64,000 bases of DNA, from the NCBI RefSeq assembly GCF_000967545.1, contig NZ_JXXV01000018.1, positions 124,001 to 188,000 of the forward strand. The letters run 5' to 3'. Of this stretch, positions 1 to 8,856 are shown piece after piece; position 1 is the first letter of the stretch, and the number at the start of each line of letters is the position of its first letter. The translations under genes were made by a program, and so were the position numbers. The notes below the pieces were generated by a model, which ran no database searches, had not been told where the DNA came from, and saw only the letters and a list, made by a program, of their open reading frames with translations. This stretch comes from Vibrio galatheae. GTDB lineage: Bacteria > Pseudomonadota > Gammaproteobacteria > Enterobacterales > Vibrionaceae.

Positions 1-813
1 CAATCCGGTTATATGGTGTTGTTCAATGACAATGCTTTGTATGACGATACCCTGCTCACACCATCAGTGCTAGAAGAGAGTCTCTATCATCTCGATCACG
101 TTGAACCCCTCTTAGAAAGTGATATTGAAGTACTGAATAAAGCCGAGATCACTTACAGTAAAATATTGGCTCGCAGCCAGTTTGATAAACTGGCGTATAG
201 CCTCCAATGCCATGCTAAATCAAAAGAAGCACAGATACTTCGCCCGGTTTACGCCGCTCATGCCCACTTCCAAAACTTGTACATGAAGACAAATAAAATG
301 CCACCATCAGCAATTATTCTCGAACATGAAAGCTTTTTACGAGGAGCTTCTATCACCGCTTTCAGTAACGAAGTAAGAAATGGTCATACAGACTTATATT
401 ATTGCCACCTAACCGACAATACAGATAGTACAAAGTCGAAGACAATCAGCAGAAATATGAGTTGGTGGAACGAGAAATGGTATAGCCTAGCGATTGAAAA
501 CTTACATGGTAGTTGGCAAGCGGGTATCGGGGTACTAACCAATGACACAAACAAAATTAGCCAAATTTTGCCTTCCAACCCCGACTGGAATCAACACTTC
601 TGGAACAGTTTTAACCTGTGGCTTTCCCCTCAATACGCTAGACGCATTAGCCTAAAACGGCTCCATCAATGGCAATACATCTATCGATATTTGTACAACG
701 TCGTCTTTACCAGCCGACTAAACAGTACAATAGTTAACAACGTTGAACCAACTGAGATAGGCTCTATCGTTACAGCCATGAACCAAGAAAATATTAGCGG
801 ATACAAATCGTAA
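1..813 (+). CDS. Unknown protein, 5' end cut by window edge
   Basis: The frame is open from base 1 (four sense codons precede the first visible ATG at position 13), so the gene probably begins outside the window. The visible 266-271 residues form a soluble, aromatic-rich protein with no signal peptide or membrane segment that I can see. I recognise no family or catalytic motif. There is no clear terminator after it, and the convergent ppiC gene ends about 50 bases downstream. Real coding status is supported by length and by the tight convergent arrangement, but the function is unknown. Confidence 0.6.
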   Translation, partial: QSGYMVLFNDNALYDDTLLTPSVLEESLYHLDHVEPLLESDIEVLNKAEITYSKILARSQFDKLAYSLQCHAKSKEAQILRPVYAAHAHFQNLYMKTNKMPPSAIILEHESFLRGASITAFSNEVRNGHTDLYYCHLTDNTDSTKSKTISRNMSWWNEKWYSLAIENLHGSWQAGIGVLTNDTNKISQILPSNPDWNQHFWNSFNLWLSPQYARRISLKRLHQWQYIYRYLYNVVFTSRLNSTIVNNVEPTEIGSIVTAMNQENISGYKS

Positions 814-861
814 GATTAGACGTTAATAAAAGAGCTAAGATTTCTGTATAGAGTGTTATTG

Positions 862-1140
862 TTAGGTGCGATAAAGAACCTTTACCACATGCCAACCAAA
901 CTTAGTTTTAACTAGGTGTGGAACCAGTGTTTCACCGGAAAAACAGACCTTGTCAAACTGGGGGACCATTTGTCCTTTGCGGAACTCGCCTAAATCGCCA
1001 CCTTTCTTACCGGATGGACAGGTGGAATATTTTTTTGCGAGCGTCTGAAATTTTGCACCTTTTTTAAGCTGTTTGATAATGTCTTCAGCTTGTTCTTTAT
1101 GCTTGACCAAAATGTGAAGGGCATGAGCTGTTTTAGCCAT
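862..1140 (-). CDS. ppiC: Peptidyl-prolyl cis-trans isomerase C (parvulin)
   Basis: A single-domain parvulin of 92 residues, the usual size of E. coli PpiC (93). It catalyses cis-trans isomerisation of X-Pro bonds. The family pattern is visible: ALHILVK at the first strand, the [21 protein letters not shown] block in the middle, and a C-terminal FGWHVVKV with the conserved His. There is no signal peptide, so the enzyme is cytoplasmic. It is monocistronic and divergent from the cheV gene. A frame inside this gene on the same strand (990-1205) is a shadow. Confidence 0.93.
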   Translation of the reverse strand: MAKTAHALHILVKHKEQAEDIIKQLKKGAKFQTLAKKYSTCPSGKKGGDLGEFRKGQMVPQFDKVCFSGETLVPHLVKTKFGWHVVKVLYRT

Positions 1141-1332
1141 GTGGATGCCTGTATATATGACTTAATCTGCGAATTGTACCCCAATAAAACGAGATCTTCA
1201 CCCAAGTAAATGGCGCTATTTATCTTGAATGGCTATCTTATCGACGTTTGGATACAATTTTGATTAGTGCCCATTGATCATCAGGGCAAATCCGTTACCA
1301 TTTACATGAATAACCGACCGAATGAGAATCTC

Positions 1333-2268
1333 ATGGCAAAACCAGTCAGTAAAGCAAATCAGTCTCAGGGCATGCTGATGTTTACTTTAACGCAAAGTAA
1401 GCAACTCTTCGCTATTGGTACTCTGAAAGTCAGAGAAATTGTACCATTCCAACCAACCACACAGATCCCCTATTCGCATCATCACGTGGTTGGCACAGTA
1501 ACCATTCGTGGTAAAACCATCCCTGTGATTAATATGCCTGCCGCCATTGGTTTTCGCCCTATTCAACCGGAAGAGTACGAATCGTGCTACTTGATAGTCA
1601 CTGACTGTCTGCGCACAGTCGTCGCCTTTATGGTTCGTTCCATAGAAAAAATCATTGAATGTGACTGGAAGTCGATTGAATCAGCGCCCAAAAGTGCCGG
1701 CTCAAACGTTTTTGTAACTGGCATTACTCGTTTCGACGGTCAAATTATTCAGATGCTCGATGTCGAATTACTGCTGTCTAAGATCTATCCTCAGTACGAG
1801 TCGACCAATATTCCTATGCTCACCGACATTGAGCGTGAGCGTTTGAAAGCTCTCAACATTTTGTTGGTTGACGACTCTTCAATCGCGCGCAAACAGCTAT
1901 CTGATGCGCTAGATAGCATTAATATCTCATACCAGATCTGCAACAACGGTCTTGATGCCCTTGATTTAATGCGAGAAGAGGCATCCGCAGGTCGCCCTAT
2001 CGATTTACTAGTTAGTGATATCGAGATGCCAGGCCTAGACGGATACGAACTCGCGTTTGAAACGCAGAATGACGCACAGCTTAAAAATAGCTACGTGATT
2101 CTGCACACGTCACTATCAAGTGAAATATGCGTTGACCGCGCCCAGCAAGTTGGTGCTCATGAAGCGCTAGAAAAATTTAACGCTGCCGACCTAATTCAAG
2201 CGATGTTGCGTGGTGCAAGCAAATTGGAATCAGGTAACGTTCGAGAAGAAGTACCGCATGGCGTTTAG
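1333..2268 (+). CDS. cheV: Chemotaxis coupling protein CheV (CheW-REC)
   Basis: The N-terminal half is a CheW-like domain (the block around KVREIVPF and GTVTIRGKTIPVIN) that couples receptors to CheA. The C-terminal half is a receiver domain with the acidic pair in LLVDDSS and the phospho-acceptor Asp in VSDIEMPG (about residue 229 from this start). CheV proteins are adaptors whose coupling is tuned by CheA phosphorylation. The frame is open from a GTG at 1267 and has ATGs at 1306 and 1333. I chose 1333 because a GAGA stretch lies at the right distance and the CheW homology begins soon after. There are no chemotaxis neighbours, so it is an orphan CheV; Vibrio genomes normally carry several. 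Confidence 0.9.
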   Translation: MAKPVSKANQSQGMLMFTLTQSKQLFAIGTLKVREIVPFQPTTQIPYSHHHVVGTVTIRGKTIPVINMPAAIGFRPIQPEEYESCYLIVTDCLRTVVAFMVRSIEKIIECDWKSIESAPKSAGSNVFVTGITRFDGQIIQMLDVELLLSKIYPQYESTNIPMLTDIERERLKALNILLVDDSSIARKQLSDALDSINISYQICNNGLDALDLMREEASAGRPIDLLVSDIEMPGLDGYELAFETQNDAQLKNSYVILHTSLSSEICVDRAQQVGAHEALEKFNAADLIQAMLRGASKLESGNVREEVPHGV

Positions 2269-2281
2269 CTAAGTTTGCTTC

Positions 2282-2301
2282 GGAGTTACTGAGGCAACTC
2301 C
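2282..2301 (+). terminator. Weak hairpin after cheV
   Basis: A 6-bp inverted repeat (GGAGTT / AACTCC, 8-base loop) lies just after the cheV stop. It has only a short T-poor tail, so it may be a weak terminator or chance. Confidence 0.25.
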
Positions 2302-2461
2302 AAGTTTATGTCGCTATAATGTACCAATAGAGACATACAGTTGTGCTAAAGTTCATATAACGTATTAATTTATCATTGCAAATTGATACTAAACATACAT
2401 CTAAATTAGAAATCCGCTACTCTTAGTGTAATGAGTGTCGAAATAAGATTATTCCTAACAA

Positions 2462-3478
2462 ATGACAGACGACGACTTCAAGAAATCGACGGAAAACCTT
2501 AAAAAAGCCGTCCCATTGATGATGAAAAACTACGTAGCCGCCACACCTGCTAACTATGCACTGTGGTACACATACGTGGACAATGCTATTCCGCAGCTAA
2601 ATCGTGAACTCGATAGCGTCGTTGAAAATTTTGGCATCTGCCCCCCAGCAGCCAGTGAACAGCTTTACAATACATATGTTGCTAGCCGTACTGAAACCGA
2701 CATGCGTGATCTGCGCAATAATATCGAAATCTTAGTCAACGAAGTATCGCGTTCAATGAGTGACACCCTATCTGACACTTCTCAGTTTTCACAATTAATT
2801 GACAAAAGTTTCGATAATTTAGAGCGCGTTGAAGACCAAGCCATGTCAATGGACGAAGTCATGACGGTTATCCGCCAGCTGGTTTCAGAATCTCGCGAGA
2901 TTCGTCATTCGACTCGTTTTCTAAACGATCAGCTTGAAACTGCGACCAGAGAAATTAATCAGTTGAAGACTCAACTCGCTTCTGTTCAGCAAGATGCGCT
3001 GTTTGATTCATTAACCAGTTTGTACAATCGCCGCTCTTTCGACAGTGACTTAAACACCCTCTGCCGTTCAGAACAGAAGATGTGTTTGATTTTGGCGGAC
3101 ATAGACCACTTTAAAGTGTTCAACGATACCTACGGACACTTATTTGGTGACACTGTCATTAAAGGAATTGCTCGCAGGCTTCAATTGAGTTGCCGTGATG
3201 GTATTCAAGCTTATCGATTTGGTGGTGAAGAATTCGCCATGATTGTGCCGAATAAATCACTACGCATTGCGAGGCAGTTTGGTGAAAGCTTACGCCGCGC
3301 AGTCGAGAAACTGTCGGTGAAAGATCGCCGGACTGGCAAACAAATCGGTAACATTACGATTTCGATGGGCGTAGCGGAATTAGAGCAAGGCGAGAAAGGT
3401 GAGTCACTCATCGAACGCGCGGACAAGTTGCTCTACGAGGCGAAAGAGTTAGGTCGTAACCGCGTTATGCCAATTTAA
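2462..3478 (+). CDS. Diguanylate cyclase (GGDEF domain, GGEEF)
   Basis: A 338-residue protein with a helical N-terminal region (about 1-175, predicted coiled coil towards 150-178) and a C-terminal GGDEF domain. The active-site signature GGEEF is at 254-258, with metal-ligand aspartates in LADIDHF and the classic DSLTSLYNRR entry motif near 182-191. It should make c-di-GMP from two GTP. No membrane segment is visible, so the enzyme is probably cytoplasmic. The inhibitory I-site, normally RxxD five residues before GGEEF, reads RDGI (245-248): the Asp is missing, so product feedback may be weak. The N-terminal block around YVAATPANYALWY recurs, as I recall, in a family of gammaproteobacterial cyclases. 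It is monocistronic, ending at a strong terminator. Confidence 0.93.
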   Translation: MTDDDFKKSTENLKKAVPLMMKNYVAATPANYALWYTYVDNAIPQLNRELDSVVENFGICPPAASEQLYNTYVASRTETDMRDLRNNIEILVNEVSRSMSDTLSDTSQFSQLIDKSFDNLERVEDQAMSMDEVMTVIRQLVSESREIRHSTRFLNDQLETATREINQLKTQLASVQQDALFDSLTSLYNRRSFDSDLNTLCRSEQKMCLILADIDHFKVFNDTYGHLFGDTVIKGIARRLQLSCRDGIQAYRFGGEEFAMIVPNKSLRIARQFGESLRRAVEKLSVKDRRTGKQIGNITISMGVAELEQGEKGESLIERADKLLYEAKELGRNRVMPI

Positions 3479-3500
3479 GCTGTTATTCGTTCCCACAATT

Positions 3501-3538
3501 AAAAACCGCCCCTAAGCAAAAACTTAGGGGCGTTTTTT
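3501..3538. terminator. Bidirectional intrinsic terminator
   Basis: A perfect 10-bp stem (CGCCCCTAAG / CTTAGGGGCG, loop CAAAAA) has a T6 run on the plus side and an A5 run on the other. It sits between the convergent cyclase and DHH genes and can serve both. Confidence 0.9.
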
Positions 3539-3552
3539 ACATCAGAAATTAC

Positions 3553-4485
3553 TTAGCCGTCAGATGTGATGGCAGCTATCAGCTCTTGCTGCACACTTTC
3601 CGCTTGATCATTGCTAATCTGGCATGTTCCGGCGGCCTTGTGTCCACCACCACCATATTTAAGCATCAACTCACCAACGTTGGTTTTAGAGCTACGATCA
3701 AAGATAGATTTCCCGGTCGCAAACACAGTATTCTGTTTTTGGAATCCCCACATTTTGTGAATAGAGATATTGCACTGTGGATACAAGGCGTAGATGATGA
3801 AGCGGTTGCCCGCATAGATCACGTTTTCCCCAGTCAGGTCGAGAAAGATAAGGTTGTCATAAACCGTTGCGCATCGTTGAATCTGCTCTTTGAATAGATT
3901 CTCATGTTCACGATAGAGATCGATACGCTCTTTCACATCAGGTAACGCGAGAATTTCATCGATCGAATGGTTTTTACAGTACTCAATCAAGTCCATCATC
4001 AAGGTATAGTTAGAAATCCGGAACTCGCGAAAGCGCCCGAGCCCAGTGCGAGCATCCATAAGGAAGTTCAATAAATTCCATCCTGTCGAATCCAGCACTT
4101 CATCACGGGTAAACTGCGCGGAATCACCTTTATCGACAGCTTCCATCATATCTTGCCAGTCACTTGGAAAAACTTGCTCGCCACCATAGTAATCCCACAC
4201 GACCCGCGCCGCCGAAGGAGCGTCAGGATCAATGATGTGGTTATCATTTTTGACAGGGTTACGTATCAGTTCTGAAAGATGGTGATCAAAGACAAGGTGA
4301 GCCTTATCCACGTAAGGTAAGTTAGTCACAATGTCATGAGAAGTGATGTCGACGACACCATCTTGCATATCTTTAGGATGAACGAACTTAATATCCTCAA
4401 TAAGATCCAGCTGTTTCAACAGCACGGCACAAACAAGGCCGTCAAAGTCACTTCGTGTTACAAGTCGATATTTTTGATCCGACAT
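3553..4485 (-). CDS. DHH-family phosphoesterase (exopolyphosphatase-like)
   Basis: A 310-residue cytoplasmic protein of the DHH superfamily. The metal-binding motifs are TRSDFDG (D13, D15) and FDHH (67-69), and a C-terminal DHHA1-like glycine motif, GGGGHKAAG, lies near residue 290. Relatives include RecJ, PPX1-type exopolyphosphatases and nano-RNases that cleave short oligonucleotides or cyclic dinucleotide products, so the exact substrate cannot be set from sequence. Vibrio members are usually labelled exopolyphosphatase-related. It is a single gene, converging on the diguanylate cyclase; a role in pGpG turnover is conceivable but unsupported. Confidence 0.85.
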   Translation of the reverse strand: MSDQKYRLVTRSDFDGLVCAVLLKQLDLIEDIKFVHPKDMQDGVVDITSHDIVTNLPYVDKAHLVFDHHLSELIRNPVKNDNHIIDPDAPSAARVVWDYYGGEQVFPSDWQDMMEAVDKGDSAQFTRDEVLDSTGWNLLNFLMDARTGLGRFREFRISNYTLMMDLIEYCKNHSIDEILALPDVKERIDLYREHENLFKEQIQRCATVYDNLIFLDLTGENVIYAGNRFIIYALYPQCNISIHKMWGFQKQNTVFATGKSIFDRSSKTNVGELMLKYGGGGHKAAGTCQISNDQAESVQQELIAAITSDG

Positions 4486-4683
4486 CTGGCATTTCCTATG
4501 CTTAATCTTTTTATTCAGGGAATTTTTCAGTCATACCAAAACATTACAGCATGTTCTACTGCTTTGTTGTACAACTCCTTTTAATATTAGACATCACGAA
4601 GCTTTTAACAAACTCTAGACAGAGTTTTTCGTCCTGTGCTCTATAATCGATATGCTACCAATTGATTTTATATAGGTTTTGTT

Positions 4684-4935
4684 ATGAATAAACTAAGTTT
4701 TGCTGTGGCTTGCGTGGGTGTTTTACTACTGGCTGGCTGTGCAAATGAACCGGATGAGTATGACGTTAAAGAATACACTTCTGTCGCTAACCCAGCCTCC
4801 GTTTACTGTGTGCAACAAGGTGGTGAGCTAGGTGCAGCAACCGAAAATGGTATACGCGTAACTTACTGTCTACTGGAAAACGGTGAAAGTGTTGAGCAGT
4901 GGGAGTATTATCGCCAAAACCATGATGGCCAATAA
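4684..4935 (+). CDS. DUF333 lipoprotein
   Basis: An 83-residue small lipoprotein. The signal peptide ends in the lipobox LLLAGC (Cys at about 19). The rest matches DUF333: NPASVYC...GGEL...TYCLLENG, ending in the typical VEQWEYY. It probably sits in the outer or inner membrane facing the periplasm; the function of the family is unknown. A TATAAT hexamer at 4642-4647 is a plausible -10 box about 37 bases before the start. Confidence 0.85.
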   Translation: MNKLSFAVACVGVLLLAGCANEPDEYDVKEYTSVANPASVYCVQQGGELGAATENGIRVTYCLLENGESVEQWEYYRQNHDGQ

Positions 4936-4949
4936 CCTGACAATGATTG

Positions 4950-4983
4950 GAAAGAGAGCGCCATCCCAGCGCTCTCTTTCGCT
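4950..4983. terminator. 12-bp hairpin between convergent genes
   Basis: A perfect 12-bp stem (GAAAGAGAGCGC / GCGCTCTCTTTC, 7-base loop) lies between the DUF333 and DUF218 genes. The T-tract is only the TTTC inside the stem, so it is a likely but not ideal terminator for the lipoprotein gene. Confidence 0.6.
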
Positions 4984-5823
4984 CTATATCCCGTCCTCAT
5001 AGCCTTGCTGCTCAGGGTCAAAGCGTCGATTGAGCTTAATCAAGTTGTCATTTAGCAGTGCTAATTGTTCACAAGCTTGCCCGTAATCAACATCCGCCGC
5101 AGTTGCGTCAACCGCAGACTTGATGATACCGAGCGCCCGCAGTGAATCAGCGTCAGTAATTAGATGGTTTAACTCTTTCAACGCATAACATGCAATCTTA
5201 TAGGGCTGCTCACGAACCTGTGGAAGCGGCCTATTAAAGACGTTACTCTTTACCCCTTCCAAGTACACTCTATAAGTGGTGATCTCATCGAGAAGTAAAA
5301 ACACTTGCCCAGCAGTCGAGCTATGTGGGTATGGTTCGGCGATATGGTCAGATATCGAAGTCGAAATGTTAAGCGTCAACCCACTCTGAGCACACTGCAT
5401 TTTGAGCGTTCTCAACAACCCTTGCTCATCCATTAAAGTTTGAATCTCGAAAATACGCTTAAGGTGATAATCATTAGAAATGAAAGTCACTGTCACTGCC
5501 TGCCCCTGACGGCACATTTTACTGCTAACCAATTCTTGGGCGGCATTGGTGATATTTTCAATGGTGTTGGTCGATTTACCTTCAAGTATGATATGACGCG
5601 GCTTGTTGCCTTTATGGACATGTAAGAAGTAATCATACATCGCCTGAGCTTCTGTTTGCGTCTGTTCCCCCGTCATCCCGCCACAAAAAATTACCGCGCT
5701 CGATGCCAAGTTCCTATCATCTAACGCCTTAGATAGCGCTTCAACACGCGTTCTGCCTTCGCTGGTCAGCACATTGTTTGCGAGTCGTTTACCCAGTACC
5801 AACACCACATTTTCAATGTCCAT
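4984..5823 (-). CDS. YdcF-like DUF218 protein
   Basis: A 279-residue cytoplasmic protein of the DUF218/SanA-YdcF family (E. coli YdcF, 266). Conserved stretches are VLVLGKRL near the N terminus, IFCGGMTG, the ILEGKSTNTIEN block and FISNDYHLKR. The family has a Rossmann-like fold, and YdcF binds S-adenosylmethionine in vitro; no reaction is established. There is no signal peptide or membrane helix, unlike SanA. It is monocistronic and divergent from sdaA. Confidence 0.82.
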   Translation of the reverse strand: MDIENVVLVLGKRLANNVLTSEGRTRVEALSKALDDRNLASSAVIFCGGMTGEQTQTEAQAMYDYFLHVHKGNKPRHIILEGKSTNTIENITNAAQELVSSKMCRQGQAVTVTFISNDYHLKRIFEIQTLMDEQGLLRTLKMQCAQSGLTLNISTSISDHIAEPYPHSSTAGQVFLLLDEITTYRVYLEGVKSNVFNRPLPQVREQPYKIACYALKELNHLITDADSLRALGIIKSAVDATAADVDYGQACEQLALLNDNLIKLNRRFDPEQQGYEDGI

Positions 5824-6012
5824 TATTTATCCATGTCTCAATTATTCCTACCGACTTCAACATAAACTGTACAAGCATCTACTTTGTCGCTAGCTTATTG
5901 CAGGTTAATATTTTGTTAACAAGTCACAAACAAGACGTTATCCCCATTTACGTGCCATACTGGTAAATAAAAGAGCCTGAAACAAGGGCCACTACAACAG
6001 GAAGTAAAAGTT

Positions 6013-7383
6013 ATGCTGTCAATATTTGATATTTTCAAAGTAGGCGTTGGTCCTTCAAGCTCACACACCAATGGGCCAATGCTTGCAGGGTATCATTTTA
6101 CTCGCCTTCTTGCTTCATCAATAGAACAAGTGACTCGTGTTCAAGTTGACCTGTTTGGTTCGCTGTCTCTTACAGGCAAAGGGCACCACACAGATAGAGC
6201 CGTGATCTTAGGTCTACTGGGAAACAAGCCCGACACGATAAAAATGAGCAGCGCCAAACAAGCGCTCGCCAATACCATTGATCAAGGTAACCTACTGCTT
6301 TCAGGGACTCACGCCATCAATTTCAACTATGGGAACGACATCTTATTCCACAGTGACAACTTACCATTGCACGAAAACGGGATGACGATTACCGCTTATG
6401 ATGCAAACGGAAATAACTTAGTGCACGAGATCTATTACTCCATCGGTGGCGGATTCATTGCCACCGCAAAAGAGCTCGAACAAGGCGGTTCAGCGAACAA
6501 TGTTGAAGTCCCTTTCCCATTTACCAGTGCGGATGAAATGCTCGATATGGCCGAAAAAAATGGCCTAAGTCTTGGCGGAATGATCCTGAAAAATGAGCAA
6601 AATTTCTTTAGTGACGATGAGATTACTGCAAAAGCTGACCAAATCTGGAAAGTGATGTCTTTATGCATGCAACGTGGATTTGATACTGAAGGAATCCTTG
6701 AAGGCGGCTTAAACGTCACCCGCCGTGCGCCCAACCTACTCAAAAAGCTTGAAGCCAACGCCGCGATTGAAAACGACCCAATGGAAATAATGGATTGGAT
6801 CAACTTGTTCGCTTTTGCTGTGAGCGAAGAGAACGCCGCAGGTGGGCAAGTCGTTACATCACCAACCAATGGCGCGGCTGGTGTTATTCCTGCGGTTTTA
6901 ATGTATTACCATCGTTTTATCAAAGAGCTCGACATTAAACAGCTTAAAGACTTTCTTGCCGTCGCAGGCGCAATTGGTATTTTGTACAAGACCAATGCTT
7001 CCATCTCTGGGGCAGAAGTGGGTTGTCAGGGCGAGGTCGGCGTTTCTTCATCAATGGCTGCTGCCGGATTAACCGCACTGCGCGGCGGTAGCAACGAACA
7101 GATTTGTATTGCAGCTGAGATAGCGATGGAACACTCACTCGGTATGACCTGCGATCCAATTGGCGGATTAGTTCAGGTGCCTTGTATAGAACGCAATGCA
7201 ATGGGTGCAATGAAAGCAATCAACGCGTCGCGAATGGCACTTAAGCGAACCAGTAAATGCCTTATCTCTCTCGACAAAGTGATTGCAACTATGTACCAGA
7301 CAGGTAAAGACATGAATAAGAAGTACCGCGAAACCTCGCTAGGTGGCCTGGCGGTCATTCATATGGCTCCACCTTGTGAATAA
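6013..7383 (+). CDS. sdaA: L-serine dehydratase (deaminase), Fe-S type
   Basis: A 456-residue single-chain L-serine ammonia-lyase that converts serine to pyruvate plus ammonia. The N-terminal beta domain opens with the signature IFDIFKVGVGPSSSHT. The C-terminal alpha domain carries three cysteines expected to hold the [4Fe-4S] cluster: in VGCQGE, MTCDP and VPCIE. The length matches E. coli SdaA (454). A GGAAG ribosome site lies upstream. It is monocistronic, with a strong terminator behind it. It feeds serine carbon to pyruvate, and ppsA further along the window would allow gluconeogenesis from that pyruvate. Confidence 0.96.
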   Translation: MLSIFDIFKVGVGPSSSHTNGPMLAGYHFTRLLASSIEQVTRVQVDLFGSLSLTGKGHHTDRAVILGLLGNKPDTIKMSSAKQALANTIDQGNLLLSGTHAINFNYGNDILFHSDNLPLHENGMTITAYDANGNNLVHEIYYSIGGGFIATAKELEQGGSANNVEVPFPFTSADEMLDMAEKNGLSLGGMILKNEQNFFSDDEITAKADQIWKVMSLCMQRGFDTEGILEGGLNVTRRAPNLLKKLEANAAIENDPMEIMDWINLFAFAVSEENAAGGQVVTSPTNGAAGVIPAVLMYYHRFIKELDIKQLKDFLAVAGAIGILYKTNASISGAEVGCQGEVGVSSSMAAAGLTALRGGSNEQICIAAEIAMEHSLGMTCDPIGGLVQVPCIERNAMGAMKAINASRMALKRTSKCLISLDKVIATMYQTGKDMNKKYRETSLGGLAVIHMAPPCE

Positions 7384-7393
7384 CACTTTAGAA

Positions 7394-7428
7394 ACAACAA
7401 AGGCGCGATATTTTCGCGCCTTTGTTGT
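7394..7428. terminator. Strong bidirectional terminator after sdaA
   Basis: A perfect 15-bp stem (left arm 7394-7408, right arm 7414-7428, 5-base loop) lies between the convergent sdaA and M14 peptidase genes. The AACAAA/TTTGTT arms supply the U-rich tail in both directions. Confidence 0.9.
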
Positions 7429-7444
7429 ATTAATCCAGTAAGAG

Positions 7445-8569
7445 TTAAATCTTATCGACCATGGCAAGTGTTGCTGCCAGCATATCGTGGCCAAATTTAA
7501 CGCTACGCTCAGGTGACCAACCATAAAGTGGATCAGGATAGTCGTTATTGTCCTTAAATGGCATCTCGACCGTGTAAGAAAGACACTTGAACTGCTCACC
7601 AACCCAATTTGAACCAACGGTCAGGTTCGCTTTACCTGGTTCATCTTTGTCGTAACCATGTTGATCTTGGAATTCTGGTGTCACTGTATGTAACGCTTGT
7701 TTAAACGTACTCTCAAGGTTTGCTAAACGCTCATCATAAGATGGGATACCTTCGGAGCCCGCCACAAAGTTAAATGGAATCGCTTCGTCTCCGTGGATAT
7801 CAAGGAACATATCCACACCCGTTTCCAGCATACGTTGACGCACTAAATAGACTTCAGGACTGCGCTCAATTGACGGCGTCTGCCACTCTCTGTTGAGGTT
7901 AACCCCGATTGCGTTGCAGCGTAAGTGACCACGGATCGCGCCATCTGGGTTCATATTCGGCACGACATAAAGCACCGCATTTTCAAGCAAAGCTCGTGCA
8001 CTGGTATCATCTTCATCAAGCAGTCTTTGGATAAAACCTTCCATAAACCACTCAGCCATTGTTTCACCCGGATGTTGACGAGCGATCAGCCAAATTTTCT
8101 TTTTACCCTCTTCTGGCTCACCAAACGTCAATAAACTCATGTCGTTGCCATCTAGCGTACTGCCTAAGGTTTCTAATCTGCAGTGATGTGCACTTTGCGC
8201 CATATGGATAAGATCGAGATGGCGGTCGTAAGTATAAGGTGCAAAATAAGCGAAGTAGATCGAGCTACGTTCAGGAATAACGGTAAACCTTAAGGTGTCA
8301 CCATCAAACTCAGCAGGAATGCGGAACCATTCCTCACGGTCGTATGACGCTACGACATCGTAACCATTCCAGCCTTCTGGGTACGCTGAGTTTTTTAAAT
8401 CGAGTAATTGAATCGTATGAGACTGCTCTGCTTGTGTCTCTAGGCGAAAATGAAACCACTGATAGAACTCAGATTGGTTGTCATTAGGGATCTTAAGTTG
8501 AACCTGATCTTTATTCTCGATACTCACTACTTCGATACTACCACTATCGAAATTACTGAAAATCTTCAT
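7445..8569 (-). CDS. M14 zinc carboxypeptidase, cytosolic CCP-like
   Basis: A 374-residue protein with a beta-rich N-terminal domain (1-120) typical of cytosolic carboxypeptidases (M14B/CCP group), then the peptidase domain. Zinc ligands are visible as HPGE (H166, E169) and H259 in LDIHGD; the catalytic Glu is E335 in YTVEMPF; the substrate-binding region has NPDG and NLNREW. There is no signal peptide, which fits a cytoplasmic enzyme trimming C-terminal residues from peptides or proteins. Eukaryotic relatives remove glutamates from tubulin; bacterial substrates are not established. It is divergent from a POT-like transporter, which hints at peptide use. Confidence 0.88.
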   Translation of the reverse strand: MKIFSNFDSGSIEVVSIENKDQVQLKIPNDNQSEFYQWFHFRLETQAEQSHTIQLLDLKNSAYPEGWNGYDVVASYDREEWFRIPAEFDGDTLRFTVIPERSSIYFAYFAPYTYDRHLDLIHMAQSAHHCRLETLGSTLDGNDMSLLTFGEPEEGKKKIWLIARQHPGETMAEWFMEGFIQRLLDEDDTSARALLENAVLYVVPNMNPDGAIRGHLRCNAIGVNLNREWQTPSIERSPEVYLVRQRMLETGVDMFLDIHGDEAIPFNFVAGSEGIPSYDERLANLESTFKQALHTVTPEFQDQHGYDKDEPGKANLTVGSNWVGEQFKCLSYTVEMPFKDNNDYPDPLYGWSPERSVKFGHDMLAATLAMVDKI

Positions 8570-8856
8570 GCTGACATTCCTTATACATTGGCCGAATAAG
8601 GCACGAGGCTAGCATAGTTCCTTACGTGAAAAAAACACTTTACTGTGCTGGATTGTCTCTTTGACTGGGAAAATTAAAGGAAAGCTGCTTCACGCAAACG
8701 ATTTGGATCAATTACATTACAAATATTTATGCGAACTTGAGAAAAAGTCGTGCATCAAAAGTGCATTCTGCGATAATTGTTTCAATTTATTAAATGCCAC
8801 TAATTATAATTTATGCAGATGTTATTGCTGAATTATAGCCAATAAGAGAGATTATT

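Noticed and set aside
3211..3426. Minus-strand frame inside the cyclase gene
   Set aside because: A shadow of a strong coding region with no independent signals.
5824..6012. Possible riboswitch upstream of sdaA
   Set aside because: No glycine-riboswitch or other known core was recognisable; the region just looks like a promoter.
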